Made by a program: the position numbers and the translations under genes
Assembly: GCA_002067205.1 (NCBI GenBank)
Contig: MVQL01000178.1
Span: 1 to 64,000 of the forward strand
From: Pelotomaculum sp. PtaB.Bin104
GTDB lineage: Bacteria; Bacillota; Desulfotomaculia; Desulfotomaculales; Pelotomaculaceae
Reading direction: 5' to 3'
Length of the DNA: 64,000 nucleotides
Shown: positions 14,767 through 22,200 of the stretch, one piece after another
Numbering within the stretch: position 1 is the stretch's first letter
Layout: every line of letters begins with the position of its first letter
The notes under the pieces: generated by a model
The model's input: only the letters and a program-made list of their open reading frames with translations
Told to the model about the DNA's origin: nothing
Database searches by the model: none

Positions 14767-15711
14767 CTAGATGGCACCGGCATCAGCGCAAGGCACTAAA
14801 ACCTTGATTGCGCCCGGTGCCAGTGAAACCCGCACCGGTGTCTTGGTGATAATTTCACCATCCACCTCAACATATTGGGGCGGTTCGGCTTCAAGAATAA
14901 CTTCCTTTGTTCTGAAAAAACGAATCTGGGAAAAAGAGAATGACCGGCGCAGTAAAAAGGCGATCCATAGCTTGAGCGTCTGCCAGCGGCTGGTAGTGTC
15001 CATGACCATGATGATAATCTCCCGGTCGTCCGCTGTGGCATTTTGCGCAATCGGAGTAACGCCAAAGTAGCCCCCGTTGGCGATGACCACCTGATGGGTG
15101 TTGAATTTTACCACCTCGTCGTGCATCGTCAGTGTGCAGTCAAAAGAGCGGTGGGAAAGCAAAATCTTAATTCCCATCAACCCGTAGGCCAGGGCGCCTG
15201 TATATAATTTCAGCCTGCTGGTAATGTTCCCGGCCACCTTGGCGGCCAATCCGACGGCAACTATGTTGGAGAAGTAAATATCACCCACTCTCCCCAGGTC
15301 CACATCCACGGCCTTACCTCTGGCAATGACTTGAATGGCCCCCTTTAAATTCAAAGGGATGCCTAGGGTCCGCGCAAAACTGTTGACCGTTCCGAGCGGC
15401 AGTATTCCCAGCACCGCCTCAGAGTGGGCAAAAAACTTCACCACTGAGCTGATCGTCCCGTCCCCGCCGCCGACGATGATCAGATATTGCTTGTGCTTTA
15501 CAGCCTCCTGCACCACTTCCGGCAGGCGCTCTGGGTATCGCACCGGATAAGAGGCTACCACTGATACACCTTGCCTGGCCAATTCATCCAGGGCCGCAAA
15601 AAAAAACCTTTGCCCCCTGCGGGAGCGGGTGTTTACTATTAGTATTGCGGGGCGATCCTTATTGATCGTGTGATCCAACGATTTTTTTATACCTGGTTGA
15701 GTTTTTATCAT
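14767..15711 (-). CDS. Diacylglycerol/lipid kinase (YegS/DagK family)
   Basis: The 314-aa protein shows the lipid-kinase nucleotide site: NTRSRRG near the N-terminus, the GGGDGT glycine loop (about residues 80-85) and PLGTVNSFAR. The C-terminal half has the beta-sandwich with EVDGEII (VEVDGE). Such kinases phosphorylate diacylglycerol or related lipids to recycle membrane lipid. Length is typical. The upstream ribosome site is GGGGGCGG, weak but usable. It is probably monocistronic. Confidence 0.88.
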   Translation of the reverse strand: MIKTQPGIKKSLDHTINKDRPAILIVNTRSRRGQRFFFAALDELARQGVSVVASYPVRYPERLPEVVQEAVKHKQYLIIVGGGDGTISSVVKFFAHSEAVLGILPLGTVNSFARTLGIPLNLKGAIQVIARGKAVDVDLGRVGDIYFSNIVAVGLAAKVAGNITSRLKLYTGALAYGLMGIKILLSHRSFDCTLTMHDEVVKFNTHQVVIANGGYFGVTPIAQNATADDREIIIMVMDTTSRWQTLKLWIAFLLRRSFSFSQIRFFRTKEVILEAEPPQYVEVDGEIITKTPVRVSLAPGAIKVLVPCADAGAI

Positions 15712-15826
15712 TAGCCCGCCCCCGTATGCTAATGCCCTCTGGTGGTGAACAATATGTTCTACATGCTTGATTTTTCAACGAATATTCATCAACCCGTTAA
15801 ATTCGACCTCGTCTTGCCAATCAGCT

Positions 15827-16030
15827 TTAAGACCAGAAGCTTTTGCGCGAATGGCTGCGGCGGTGATGATGTGAATGCGAATAAGAGTGACTTCTTGAAG
15901 CAATAACGTCTATGAGCTTTCCTAAAATTCCGTGCGGTTTGCCTGGTCTCTTGTAGTAGTCACTGCCATGTGTGCCGTGACGGTGGTGCCCCTTGCTCCT
16001 GGAACGCGAGAACTTGGATAAAAACCCCAT
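15827..16030 (-). CDS. Small His/Ser/Arg-rich protein of unknown function
   Basis: This 67-aa basic protein has clustered His and Ser-His-Ser repeats near the C-terminus (SHSYSHSHHHRRSHS) and another His patch near residue 15. The ATG is preceded by a perfect AGGAGG, which supports translation. The composition could suit metal binding or spore packaging, but nothing identifies it. It is flanked upstream by a strong bidirectional hairpin. Confidence 0.6.
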   Translation of the reverse strand: MGFLSKFSRSRSKGHHRHGTHGSDYYKRPGKPHGILGKLIDVIASRSHSYSHSHHHRRSHSRKSFWS

Positions 16031-16080
16031 GATTAAACCTCCTACTTTTTATTTATCTATATTATTGATGGCCATAAGAT

Positions 16081-16135
16081 AAAAAATACCTGTGGCAACA
16101 TAATTTTAAATTATAGTCCCACAGGTATTTTTACC
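16081..16135. terminator. Long bidirectional hairpin upstream of the His-rich gene
   Basis: AAATACCTGTGG and CCACAGGTATTT pair around a 22-nt AT-rich loop, with A6 before and T5 after. It could end transcription from either side. Confidence 0.6.
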
Positions 16136-16749
16136 TGCTGCTGGCAAGTGCCAATCCAGCCCTACCTACTTCAGTCTAGATGAATCGCTTACCGTCTGTT
16201 AGTTAAATATTTACCTTTTTAATAGTTTATGTAAGATTAAATTGTTTGTCAACATACTTTTTATATTACCTAATAAGTGTAATCAATGCCAGTTTTAAAC
16301 TCCATCTTGAAATCTGTACCTCGGAGGCAGCAGGTCAATTAGATTAGTAAAAGAGCAGCCAGCTAAAAAACACAACTTTTAAGGAGAAGGATGATCAATA
16401 TATAGCTCAACTTTAGTCAACTAGATCGCTTTTCCGTGAAGGACATCAAAATTCATGTTTTGTACCCTGCGGGGGCAGTTTAAGGTCATGCCCAGGACTC
16501 AGGCGAGCAGCCGGAACAGCAATGGCAGGTTTCAGGCAACATCCAGTGCTTGGTAAACATACTTTCACCCCGTTTCATCAGTATAGAATCATTGTATGCG
16601 GCACCGCTGCCGCTAATGTTAATCAAAAGCCGTCAGGAGACTCCAATGAAAGCCCGCAGATAAAATCACTATCATACCCCGAGTGGTATACAATAGAATA
16701 AGTCACCAACCGCGCCGGTTAAGCATATAAATAATCACAAATAAAACTA
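16136..16749. other. Gene-poor stretch upstream of the metal locus
   Basis: About 600 bases without a convincing long gene. It holds one short minus-strand frame (16560-16486) of 24 codons, starting after GGGGTGA and containing CHCCSGC near its end. It also has several solitary Shine-Dalgarno-like words (for example AAGGAGAAGG at 16380) not followed by a lasting frame. The base composition shifts from AT-rich (16200-16400) to GC-rich (16470-16700), as in decayed DNA. Confidence 0.5.
16486..16560 (-). CDS. Possible 24-aa Cys-rich microprotein
   Basis: ATG at 16560 is preceded by GGGGTGAAAGT and reads MFTKHWMLPETCHCCSGC and six further residues to TGA. Four Cys and two His in 24 residues next to a metal-response locus suggest a metal-binding peptide. 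The frame is short and chance cannot be excluded. Confidence 0.25.
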   Translation of the reverse strand: MFTKHWMLPETCHCCSGCSPESWA

Positions 16750-16790
16750 TTGACAGCACCTTCCCTGTTATGATATTTATTATGTATAAT
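16750..16790 (+). promoter_or_regulatory. Promoter of the NapH-like/csoR unit
   Basis: TTGACA (16750-16755) is a consensus -35, with TATTTA 18 bases on. A perfect TATAAT lies at 16785-16790 with TG just before it and would act as an extended-type -10. The TATAAT overlaps the left arm of the CsoR-type operator, so repressor binding would block polymerase. Confidence 0.6.
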
Positions 16791-16809
16791 ATACCCCCAA
16801 GGGGTATAT
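16789..16809. promoter_or_regulatory. CsoR/RcnR-family operator
   Basis: ATATACCCC-CAA-GGGGTATAT is a perfect 9-bp inverted repeat. TACCCC/GGGGTA with a G/C-rich centre is the known operator type of CsoR-family repressors. It overlaps the promoter of the unit that itself encodes a CsoR-family protein, which implies autoregulation. Confidence 0.85.
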
Positions 16810-16929
16810 AGATCAACAGAGATGGAGATGTTAGTCAATATCATATGCAGGCTGTATCACTGACGGACTTAGTTGATCATTATCTGGCTAACTGGTTGGA
16901 CATTTGTCAATTAGAAAGGAAGGTGCCGC

Positions 16930-17691
16930 ATGTCACACGAATTAAAACCTGCGGAATTTAGGAAGAAACGGCGCCGGCTGCAAGCCTTAACCTGGCTCGG
17001 GCTGCCCTTGGTCGCGGTGGGCGGCTGGTTTTACCCGCCGCTGGGATTTCTGCTTCTAGGCTGCATGGCCGGTGCGGTAGGCATTGCCTTTTACCGGGGG
17101 CGGGCCTGGTGCGATTGGATGTGCCCCCGAGGAAGCTTCTTTGACCTGTTTTTCAGCAAAATCAGCCCCAAGAAACAAATTCCGCCCTTTTTTAAAAGCA
17201 AGGCCACGCGCAGCTTCATGCTGGGTCTGATTTTTATAGTGCTGGGGACCCAGCTTTACCTGGCCTGGGGAGACCTGTACGGCATGGGGCGGGCGATGGT
17301 CCTGGTCCTTAGCGTTACCACTACGGTCGGGATTGTACTGGCGCTGATTTATCACCCAAGAACCTGGTGTTATATTTGCCCGATGGGCACTTTGGGCAAC
17401 TGGGTCTCCAAGGGTAAAGAGCCCCTGCTGGTCGGCGGCAGTTGCACTGGCTGCAAAGCCTGCACCAAAGCCTGCCCGATGCAGCTGAAGCCTTATGAGC
17501 ATGTCGCCCAAGGCCTTATGGATGAACGCGACTGCGTCAAGTGTTCTTCCTGCGTTGCCACCTGCCCGCATAAAGCCCTTGGTTTTGAGCAAAATCATCT
17601 ACAAATACAAGGAGATGCGTCATATGAAAAGCAGCAGCGGCCGGAGCGAAAATCAACCCCAAAACAGCGTCGTAGAAGCAAGGCCTCCTGA
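16930..17691 (+). CDS. NapH/NosR-like 4Fe-4S membrane protein
   Basis: This 253-aa protein has about four membrane segments (residues about 20-55, 93-112, 120-142) and two CxxxCP-type loops, CDWMCPRG and CYICPMG, as in NapH/NosR/CcoG-like electron-transfer proteins. Two classical ferredoxin clusters follow in the C-terminal part (CTGCKACTKACP and CVKCSSCVATCP). It likely passes electrons from the quinone pool or a cytoplasmic donor to an unknown acceptor. The start has AAGGAAGG. The 3' end overlaps the csoR-like gene by 68 bases, so the two are co-transcribed under the CsoR-type operator. The basic tail after residue 225 is unusual. Confidence 0.85.
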   Translation: MSHELKPAEFRKKRRRLQALTWLGLPLVAVGGWFYPPLGFLLLGCMAGAVGIAFYRGRAWCDWMCPRGSFFDLFFSKISPKKQIPPFFKSKATRSFMLGLIFIVLGTQLYLAWGDLYGMGRAMVLVLSVTTTVGIVLALIYHPRTWCYICPMGTLGNWVSKGKEPLLVGGSCTGCKACTKACPMQLKPYEHVAQGLMDERDCVKCSSCVATCPHKALGFEQNHLQIQGDASYEKQQRPERKSTPKQRRRSKAS

Positions 17692-17974
17692 GCATCCTTT
17701 TGTTGATCAGCACCAGCTCCTACAGGGGGAAGTGCTCACCCGGCTGAAAAAAATCGAAGGACAAGTGCGGGGCGTTTACAAAATGATCGAAAGCGGCCGC
17801 AGCTGCAGCGAAATCGTCATCCAGCTAGCAGCGATCAGGTCGGCGGTAAACCGGGTCGGCGCCACCGTTCTCACCTGTCATATGGCCGAAATTATTGAAA
17901 ACAACACTAAGGATAACAAAGACATCCATGCCTCTCTTAATGAATTCATGGATGTCTTTAAAAAATTTTCTTAA
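17624..17974 (+). CDS. csoR: CsoR-family metal/thiol-sensing repressor
   Basis: The 116-aa all-helical protein has the family core RLKKIEGQVRGVYKMIESGRSC. Cys61 and His86 correspond to copper ligands Cys36 and His61 of Mycobacterium tuberculosis CsoR (same 25-residue spacing). The third ligand, Cys65, is Ile90 here, while an extra Cys85 sits just before the His. Metal specificity is therefore uncertain: copper, nickel, sulfane sulfur or another thiol stress. Start at ATG 17624 is set by AAGGAGATG ten bases upstream; it overlaps the end of the NapH-like gene. It should bind the palindrome at 16789-16809 and repress its own unit. A 30-residue N-terminal extension contains His24 and His30. Confidence 0.85.
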   Translation: MKSSSGRSENQPQNSVVEARPPEHPFVDQHQLLQGEVLTRLKKIEGQVRGVYKMIESGRSCSEIVIQLAAIRSAVNRVGATVLTCHMAEIIENNTKDNKDIHASLNEFMDVFKKFS

Positions 17975-18091
17975 AGAAACGGGAACCAGCCATGGTTAAA
18001 CAACATCGTTTAAATTAAGCATATTGCCTTAATTTCCCCTGATCCAGGCAACCCTTTTTGGACAAACTACGTACCAAAGGAGGGTTGAACC

Positions 18092-18766
18092 ATGTACAAA
18101 AATAATAACCACCGACCGCCAGGGTCGCCCCAGCCCCGGGAGCGTGAGTCTCAAAAAGCACAGCTGGAAAGCATACCGCACGGTGAAAATAAAGACGTTA
18201 AGCGTAAAATCGCGTATAAAACCGGCGGGGATGAATGGAAAGAAAAGGCCCGGTTTGCCCCCGGCAAAGAAACGCGGGGAGGGCTGCCGGACCAGGTCCA
18301 GGCTGCTTTGGACAACAGCACGGACCTGCGGCGCTACGGCTTAAAGGCCAGCGGCAGCGGCACCAAGGTGGCAATCAGCGGTATCGTTGACACCTTGAGC
18401 GAGAGCGAAATGGCCGCGGAGCTGGCCGCTGGCCTACCTGGCGTGCAGGAGGTGGTGAACAATATCACCATCAGTACTGACGGCAGCATTACAGATGCCG
18501 GTGTGACCATGGAGGTCCAGGAAGAGCTGGAGGCCGACCCGCAGGTGGACTTATCGCACATCGGTGCGGAAGGCTTCGGCGGCACTGTGATCCTCACCGG
18601 CAACACAGACGACCCGGCTGAAATTGAAGCCGCCAGGCAAGCGGCCGCCAGGGCCCGGGGTGTGACCAAGGTGGTCAGCCAGGTCAAACGGGCTGGCCCT
18701 AGCCCCGTAGATATGAGCCTTGAGGAAATTTTCCACAGCCAGGTACGAAACGATCAAGAAGATTGA
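18092..18766 (+). CDS. BON-domain protein
   Basis: The 224-aa protein has a polar, basic N-terminal 65 residues, then two BON modules (about 68-130 and 137-208), each with the typical IxGxVxxxxE...AxxxxGVxxVVNxI pattern: KVAISGIVDTLSE...LPGVQEVVNNI and TVILTGNTDDPAE...ARGVTKVVSQV. There is no signal peptide, so it is probably cytoplasmic or spore-associated. BON domains bind phospholipid or ligands in stress proteins. It starts after GGAGGG, 117 bases downstream of csoR on the same strand. Confidence 0.85.
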   Translation: MYKNNNHRPPGSPQPRERESQKAQLESIPHGENKDVKRKIAYKTGGDEWKEKARFAPGKETRGGLPDQVQAALDNSTDLRRYGLKASGSGTKVAISGIVDTLSESEMAAELAAGLPGVQEVVNNITISTDGSITDAGVTMEVQEELEADPQVDLSHIGAEGFGGTVILTGNTDDPAEIEAARQAAARARGVTKVVSQVKRAGPSPVDMSLEEIFHSQVRNDQED

Positions 18767-19333
18767 GGGCAAATATCTTAACGTTAGGACAGTAAACTTC
18801 ACGTGTAGACTTGGGTGAAGTATAAAAGTACGATTCAGCAATCCATGAAATGAACAAGCACTGGCCCCTCTCACCTGCCTGGAGGGGCTCCTTACAAAAA
18901 ATCATCCTTAAGAAGTGCCTTTATTGCTTCCTACTTTATACCTGCGGTCACTGGCCCTGTACTTTTTTGTGTAGCATAACTTAAAGTACAGTAAGCAACT
19001 TTTTTCCACCACCAGGTTTTCCCACTTGTTTTTGGCTAGTTGAAGGTTACTGCAGGCGATTTGCACAGTTTGCAGTTCCTGATAGTTTGTACCAGCATCT
19101 GACCTCACATGAATAACTGCATATTTCTATGTTAGGCCGGTATTTCCCAACAGTAATTATGTCCTCCCTATACCACTTTACCTAAAATGCCCTCCTGCGT
19201 GTATATTTTAATACAGTTTTTCATATCAGCCATATATGCGTAAAATGGTTTACATTCATATTATGTATTTGACTGGATATAGTATCAAACAAAATAACTC
19301 AAGATTTAAGCAAATCAAAAGCCCGGTTGGTAA
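18767..19333. other. Intergenic stretch without a supported gene
   Basis: Two weak stem-loops are present: ACTTCAC...GTGAAGT at about 18794-18819 and GCCCCTC...GAGGGGC at about 18864-18890. Either could close the BON transcript, though neither has a good T-tract. A 66-codon GTG frame on the minus strand (18908-19108) lacks a ribosome site and recognisable motifs. The rest is AT-rich. Confidence 0.5.
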
Positions 19334-19389
19334 TTGACATTTTATAAAATAAATTTTACAGTAAAACAGTCAAAAGATTATTTTACTGT
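19334..19389 (+). promoter_or_regulatory. Promoter and operator of the CadC-type arsR/cadA unit
   Basis: TTGACA (19334-19339), a 17-bp spacer and TACAGT (19357-19362) form a good vegetative promoter. A perfect inverted repeat ACAGTAAAA (19358-19366) / TTTTACTGT (19381-19389) overlaps the -10 and the likely start point, as expected for an ArsR/SmtB repressor site. Confidence 0.75.
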
Positions 19390-19409
19390 TTGGATGAGGT
19401 GCATATAAC

Positions 19410-19805
19410 GTGTCATCAAAAAGTCAAGCGAATTCAATAGAACCGGCACCAGTTTGCCAGGTAGATTATATTAACGAGGAAAACGTTAATCGCCTTAAAC
19501 CTCAGGTTGACCGGATTGAGGGGGTGGCAGCGGTCTTTAAAGCACTGGCCGATGATACCCGGCTAAAGGTGATTTACGCCCTGAGTGAAGCTGAGTTGTG
19601 TGTTTGTGAAATCACTGCCCTGGTCGGCACAAGCAAGGCCACCGCTTCCTATCACTTGAGGCTGTTACATCATATGGGACTGGTTAAATACCGGAAATCC
19701 GGCAAGCTCGTGTACTACCGGCTGGTAAATCCATTCATTGGAAAAATATTGCGCGACACCCTAATGCACACTAATAAAATTTTAGAAGGTGAAGAACTTG
19801 AGTAG
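19410..19805 (+). CDS. ArsR/SmtB-family repressor, CadC type
   Basis: The 131-aa winged-helix protein carries the CadC metal motif ELCVCEI (Cys64 and Cys66, equal to Cys58/Cys60 of S. aureus CadC) plus Cys16 in an N-terminal arm. The recognition helix is SKATASYHLRLLHHMGLV. CadC has two N-terminal Cys (7 and 11); only one is present here. It would sense Cd/Pb/Zn-type soft metals and release the operator at 19358-19389. It starts at GTG after GAGGTG. Its stop overlaps the likely TTG start of the downstream P-type ATPase, so the two are translationally coupled. Confidence 0.9.
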   Translation: MSSKSQANSIEPAPVCQVDYINEENVNRLKPQVDRIEGVAAVFKALADDTRLKVIYALSEAELCVCEITALVGTSKATASYHLRLLHHMGLVKYRKSGKLVYYRLVNPFIGKILRDTLMHTNKILEGEELE

Positions 19806-21924
19806 AGCCACAGCACTGGAAGCGCCCGTTGCTGTTTACCGGGTGGAGGGCATTACCTGAATGGACTGCGCCGTCAAGTTTGAAAAAAACGTAGCGGCCC
19901 TCCCTGGTGTAACCAGGGCCAGTCTAAACGCAACAGCCGGCAAACTCACGGTTGAGGGCACGGCCAGCCTCGACGCCATCCGGCGGGAAGGAAAACATGA
20001 AAACTACACCATTATCCCGGAAAGCGCCCCCCAGGCTGAACAGGTGCAGCCTAGGGGCAACTGGGAGATAGTCCGGGTAGTAGCCGCCCTGGCAGCGCTA
20101 TTGGCCGGTTATATTGCCGAGCAGGTGAATGGCTCTGCAGCGGTCTACATTCCGCTTTATGTGGCAGCCATAGCCACCGGCGGGTGGGGCAACTTCCGGA
20201 AGGCCGTTTACTCTCTCCCCCGCCTGGACTTCAACATGAGCGTGCTGATGGCCGCGGCAATAATCGGAGCGATGGCTATTGGCGAGTGGGAGGAAGGCGC
20301 TGTAGTCGCCTTCCTGTACGCTGTCTCAGAAATGCTGGAAGCCTGGACAATGGACCGGGCGCGCCAGTCGATTCGCGGGCTAATGGACATCGCCCCCAAA
20401 GTGGCCAGGATTTCCCGGCCTGCCGTTGAAGCGGATGTTCCGGTGGAGGAAATCCAGGTGGGTGACCTGATGATCATTCGCCCTGGCGAGAAGATTGCCA
20501 TGGACGGGCGCATCGTGAAGGGCGAGTCGGCGATTAACCAGGCTTCCATCACCGGCGAGTCTGCGCCGGTTGAAAAAGCCCCGGGTGCTGAGGTTTATGC
20601 GGGCACGCTGAATACCAGCGGCTCACTGGAGGTGGAGGTGACCAAGCTGGTCCAGGACACCACCATTGCCAGGATTATCAACCTAGTGGAGGAAGCCCAG
20701 TCAAAAAGGGCGCCCTCTCAGGCTTTCATCGAACGGTTTGCCGCGATCTACACCCCTATTGTTTTATTTCTGGCTGTCGTGATTGTCCTGGCACCCCCCC
20801 TGCTCCTGGGCTACGACTGGGGGCCCTGGGTTTACCGGGGGTTGACTCTTCTCGTAGTCTCTTGCCCCTGCGCGCTGGTCGTATCCACACCGGTGGCGAT
20901 TGTAAGCGCCATCGGCAACGCCGCCCGGCGGGGAGTTCTGATTAAGGGCGGCATTTACCTGGAGGAAGCCGGCTCTCTCGCAGCCATCGCCTTTGATAAG
21001 ACAGGAACCCTGACCAAAGGCGTGCCTGCCGTAACCGACGTTATCCCCACCGGGCGCCGGTCCGGGCAGGAGCTGCTGCAAATCGCCGCCGCTCTAGAAG
21101 CGCGCTCAGAGCACCCGCTGGCGCAAGCGGTTGTGAGGACTGCTGCAGCCAGCCAGATCGCCTGGAACCCCGTGGATGATTTTAGCAATATTGCAGGCCG
21201 CGGGGCGCAGGGCACGGTAAACGGGCAAAAGGTTTATATCGGCAATCCCCGTCTATTTGCAGATCTGGGCGTCTCGTCGAATATTGTGGATGAGCAGGTC
21301 GGTCGTCTGCAGGGAGAAGGCAAAACGGTCATGATGGTCGGCACTGCCGGTGAATTCCTGGGTATTATCGCTGCAGCAGATGAAGTTCGTGAAGCCAGTA
21401 AGGCCACTCTTGCCTCCTTAAAAAAATTAGGCATCCGGCACACAATCATGCTCACCGGGGATAACAAGGTCACTGCCCAGGCCATGTCGGCGCGGGTTGG
21501 TGTGGATGAGTTTTGCGCTGAACTCCTGCCCCAGGATAAGGTAACCGCCATTCGGAATTATCAAGAGCAATATGGCAAGGTAGCCATGGTCGGTGACGGT
21601 GTCAATGACGCCCCGGCTCTGGCCACGGCAAGTGTGGGTATTGCTATGGGCGGGGCCGGCACAGATGTAGCACTGGAGACAGCCGATATTGCGCTGATGG
21701 CAGACGACCTGACCAGGCTCCCCTTCACGATCAGGCTCAGCCGGGCGGCTCTTAAGATTATCCGGCAAAACATTACTTTCGCTTTGGCCATCAAGGCCAT
21801 TGCGGTGCTGGCCGTCTTCCCGGGATGGCTGACCCTTTGGCTGGCCATCCTGGCTGACATGGGGGCATCAGTCCTGGTCACCCTGAACGGGATCAGGCTG
21901 TTGCGGTTAAAGCCCGAAGAATAG
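19798..21924 (+). CDS. Heavy-metal P1B-type ATPase (CadA type) with in-frame UGA in the metal-binding motif
   Basis: The ATPase core is complete: TGES loop (ITGESAP), SCPCALVVSTP metal channel, DKTGTLTKG phosphorylation site, SEHPLAQAV (HP locus) and GDGVNDAPAL. It would export Zn/Cd/Pb. An ORF from the ATG at 19861 gives 687 aa, but the same frame runs upstream as VYRVEGIT-UGA-MDCAVKFEKNV. This is a standard HMA domain (GxTCxxC...KFEKNV) with UGA (19858-19860) at the first Cys of CxxC. Upstream lies a TTG at 19798 with AAGGTGA, inside the end of the ArsR gene. With read-through the protein is 708 aa (Sec21xxCys24). Otherwise translation restarts at the ATG touching the UGA and the HMA domain is crippled. 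SECIS evidence is weak here. A simple TGC-to-TGA mutation is the main alternative. Confidence 0.85.
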
Positions 21925-21964
21925 TCATTGATATGCTTCCTGCTAATGCCGAAATCTACTTCAT

Positions 21965-22005
21965 ACGGTGGGCCTATACCGGTCAGTTTCCACACCGTTT
22001 TTTTA
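21965..22005 (+). terminator. Terminator of the arsR/cadA unit
   Basis: ACGGTG (21965-21970) pairs with CACCGT (21993-21998), followed by T7. It lies about 40 bases past the ATPase stop. Confidence 0.6.
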
Positions 22006-22200
22006 TTCCGCAATAATCCTTTTTTTAAATACACCGGATAAGTAAACTAAAAGCAGAGCGAGGAAGCTGTTAACCAATAATCAGTACTTACGATTGTTGC
22101 AAATGCAGACAAAACATTGTAAAGTGGTACTAAATTTGTTTAATAAATGATATAAATTTGGGAATTTATGAGCCTGTCTGGCAAATAAAGGTGGCTGATT

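Noticed and set aside
17495-17623. Longer start of the CsoR-like protein (159 aa)
   Set aside because: It would overlap the NapH-like gene widely and has no SD; AAGGAG points to 17624.
18908-19108. 66-codon minus-strand frame
   Set aside because: GTG start without SD; no recognisable motif (a loose Spo0E-like look was considered and not supported).
21925-22200. Cobalamin riboswitch above the B12-dependent RNR
   Set aside because: No B12-box sequence.
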